14,820 bases of DNA from CAYYMX01 sp964473045 (lineage in GTDB: Bacteria; Pseudomonadota; Alphaproteobacteria; Methylaequorales; Methylaequoraceae), in NCBI GenBank assembly GCA_964473045.1, contig CAYYMX010000028.1, positions 1 to 14,820 of the forward strand. The letters run 5' to 3'. A model generated the notes under the pieces. That model ran no database searches. It was not told the origin of the DNA and saw only the letters and a program-made list of their open reading frames with translations. Below, in pieces: positions 13,947 to 14,820 of this stretch; position 1 is the stretch's first letter, and every line of letters begins with the position of its first letter. The position numbers and the translations under genes are program-made.

Positions 13947-14688
13947 ATGAAACAAGTTTTTAAATCTAATGAATTCGACAGAATAAAAAAACATAAGAAT
14001 CATATTATTTTTATATGTGATCACGCATCAAACCATATCCCAAAAAATTTCTTTAATCTTGGTCTAACAAAAAAAGATATTGTATCTCATATTGCATGGG
14101 ATATAGGAGCAAAGAATCTTACTATTTATTTAGCTGAAAAATTAAAACAATCTTATTTTCTTTCTGACTTTTCTAGATTGTTAATTGATCCTAATAGAAA
14201 ATTAAACTCCAAGGATCTAATAGTTAAAAACTCATTTAATGTGCACATATCTGGAAATGCTAGAATCAATAATTCTTTAAAGAAAAAAAGAATTGAAACT
14301 TTCTATAAACCATACCATTGCAATTTATGGAAATTAATTTAAAAAAAAAAAAAAAACTTATAGAACCGTTAAACTTATTTCTATTCATAGTTTTACAAAA
14401 AAGTCTGAGATAATTGATAGAGGAACTGAAATTGGTTTATTGTGGAACAGAAATATGAATTTATTTCTGCCTATTTTTAAAATTTTAAAAAAAAAAAACA
14501 TTAATACGGGAAATAACTTACCGTATTCCGGCTTTTTTTACAATTATACTTTGGATAAACATTCTAAAGGTGGTCATTTAGATAATTTATCTGTAGAATT
14601 TAGAAACGATTTGATTTGTTCAAAAAAAGGTATTAAAAAATGGGGTATGTTCTTTTTAAATATTTTTAATGAATTTTTAAATGATTGA
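13947..14688 (+). pseudogene. N-formylglutamate amidohydrolase family gene with +1 frameshift
   Basis: The two halves together match the N-formylglutamate amidohydrolase family, which hydrolyses N-formyl amino acids such as formylglutamate. The first half (13947-14342, 131 residues) has FICDHASNHIP, HIAWDIGAKNL and SDFSRLLIDPNR, ending ...YKPYHCNLWKLI at TAA 14340-14342. The second half is read one base further on from 14341: KKKKKTYRTVKLISIHSFTK, then GLLWNRN, NLPYSGFFYNYTLDKHS and VEFRNDLICSKKG, ending TGA 14686-14688. One extra T in TTT (14338-14340) explains the break; a 16-A run (14341-14356) follows at once. A change in A-run length alone cannot repair it, since the stop uses T14340. 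It may be a sequencing error, a pseudogene, or a +1 shift at AUU-UAA. The end overlaps the DUF1244 gene by 8 nt. Confidence 0.8.
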
Positions 14689-14820
14689 TAAAGAAAAGAA
14701 ACAGATACTTGAAGCCGCTACATTCCGTCGTTTAGTAGAACACTTGCAAAAAAATACAGAATTACAAAATATTGATTTAATGAATTTAGCAAATTTCTGT
14801 CGTAATTGTATATCAAAGTG
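14681..14820 (+). CDS. DUF1244 protein, partial at 3' end
   Basis: ATG 14681 opens a frame through the window end, giving 46 residues: MIDKEKKQILEAATFRRLVE, then HLQKNTELQNIDLMNLANF and CRNCISK. This follows the DUF1244 pattern (AAAFRRLVxHL...DVQNIDLMNLAGFCRNC) closely. DUF1244 proteins are small, of unknown function, and often lie next to N-formylglutamate amidohydrolase and pyk in Alphaproteobacteria. The start overlaps the end of the preceding gene by 8 nt, suggesting coupled translation. The two Cys in CRNC are conserved in the family. The remaining half is outside the window. Confidence 0.9.
   Translation, partial: MIDKEKKQILEAATFRRLVEHLQKNTELQNIDLMNLANFCRNCISK

Noticed and set aside
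14478..14498. Second long A-run (12 A, 14487-14498) in the formylglutamate hydrolase gene as a further frameshift
   Set aside because: The reading frame and family motifs continue unbroken across it.
1..14820. CRISPR arrays, insertion sequences, prophage genes, toxin-antitoxin or defence genes
   Set aside because: I saw no direct repeat arrays, transposase or integrase motifs, or related proteins in any frame; the tRNA shows no adjacent integrase or duplicated 3' end.

Overview
The window is AT-rich (roughly 30 % GC by eye) and tightly packed, with many 2-20 bp gene overlaps, little intergenic DNA and no insertion sequence or CRISPR array. I infer a streamlined, motile, probably aquatic alphaproteobacterium. 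The housekeeping end of the window supports this: a zinc-free rpmJ/YkgO-type L36, pyruvate kinase, an N-formylglutamate amidohydrolase homologue and a DUF1244 protein is a combination familiar from Alphaproteobacteria. A TakP-type TRAP transporter fits a heterotroph living on small organic acids. This placement rests on protein resemblance and gene order, not on a search.

Region 1 (1-9002) is flagellar. On the minus strand, flgP, flgT, a LysM-like protein and flgA (cut by the window edge) form an operon for outer-membrane ring and P-ring assembly. Diverging from it on the plus strand is flhA-flhF-flhG-fliA plus an unknown small gene: export gate, placement/number control proteins, sigma-28, and a possible partner of sigma-28. 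Converging on that operon is a single FlgF/FlgG-family rod gene. Four matches to the sigma-54 -24/-12 element, all starting TGGCATA and all with correct 10-bp spacing between GG and GC, sit upstream of these units: one before flgP, one before flhA and two in tandem before the rod gene. This suggests a sigma-54 to sigma-28 hierarchy like that of Vibrio or Pseudomonas, which is not the usual alphaproteobacterial scheme.

Region 2 (9199-12274) holds a tRNA-Val(GAC) with an unusual C at position 33, followed after only 6 nt by a Tat-exported TRAP solute-binding gene. The two membrane subunits of the same transporter type (dctQ, dctM) lie on the opposite strand and converge on it, so the transporter appears split between two convergent transcripts.

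Region 3 (12353-14820) holds rpmJ, pyk, an N-formylglutamate amidohydrolase gene interrupted by an apparent +1 frameshift next to a 16-A tract, and the start of a DUF1244 gene. All three convergent junctions in the window (8206/8208, 10407-10416, 12475-12478) abut or overlap, with no room for an intrinsic terminator between the genes.

I did not find a clear unknown multi-gene system. The best leads are the FlgP-FlgT-LysM module, the unknown gene coupled to fliA, the compact sigma-54 promoters, the tRNA/TRAP junction and the C33 tRNA.
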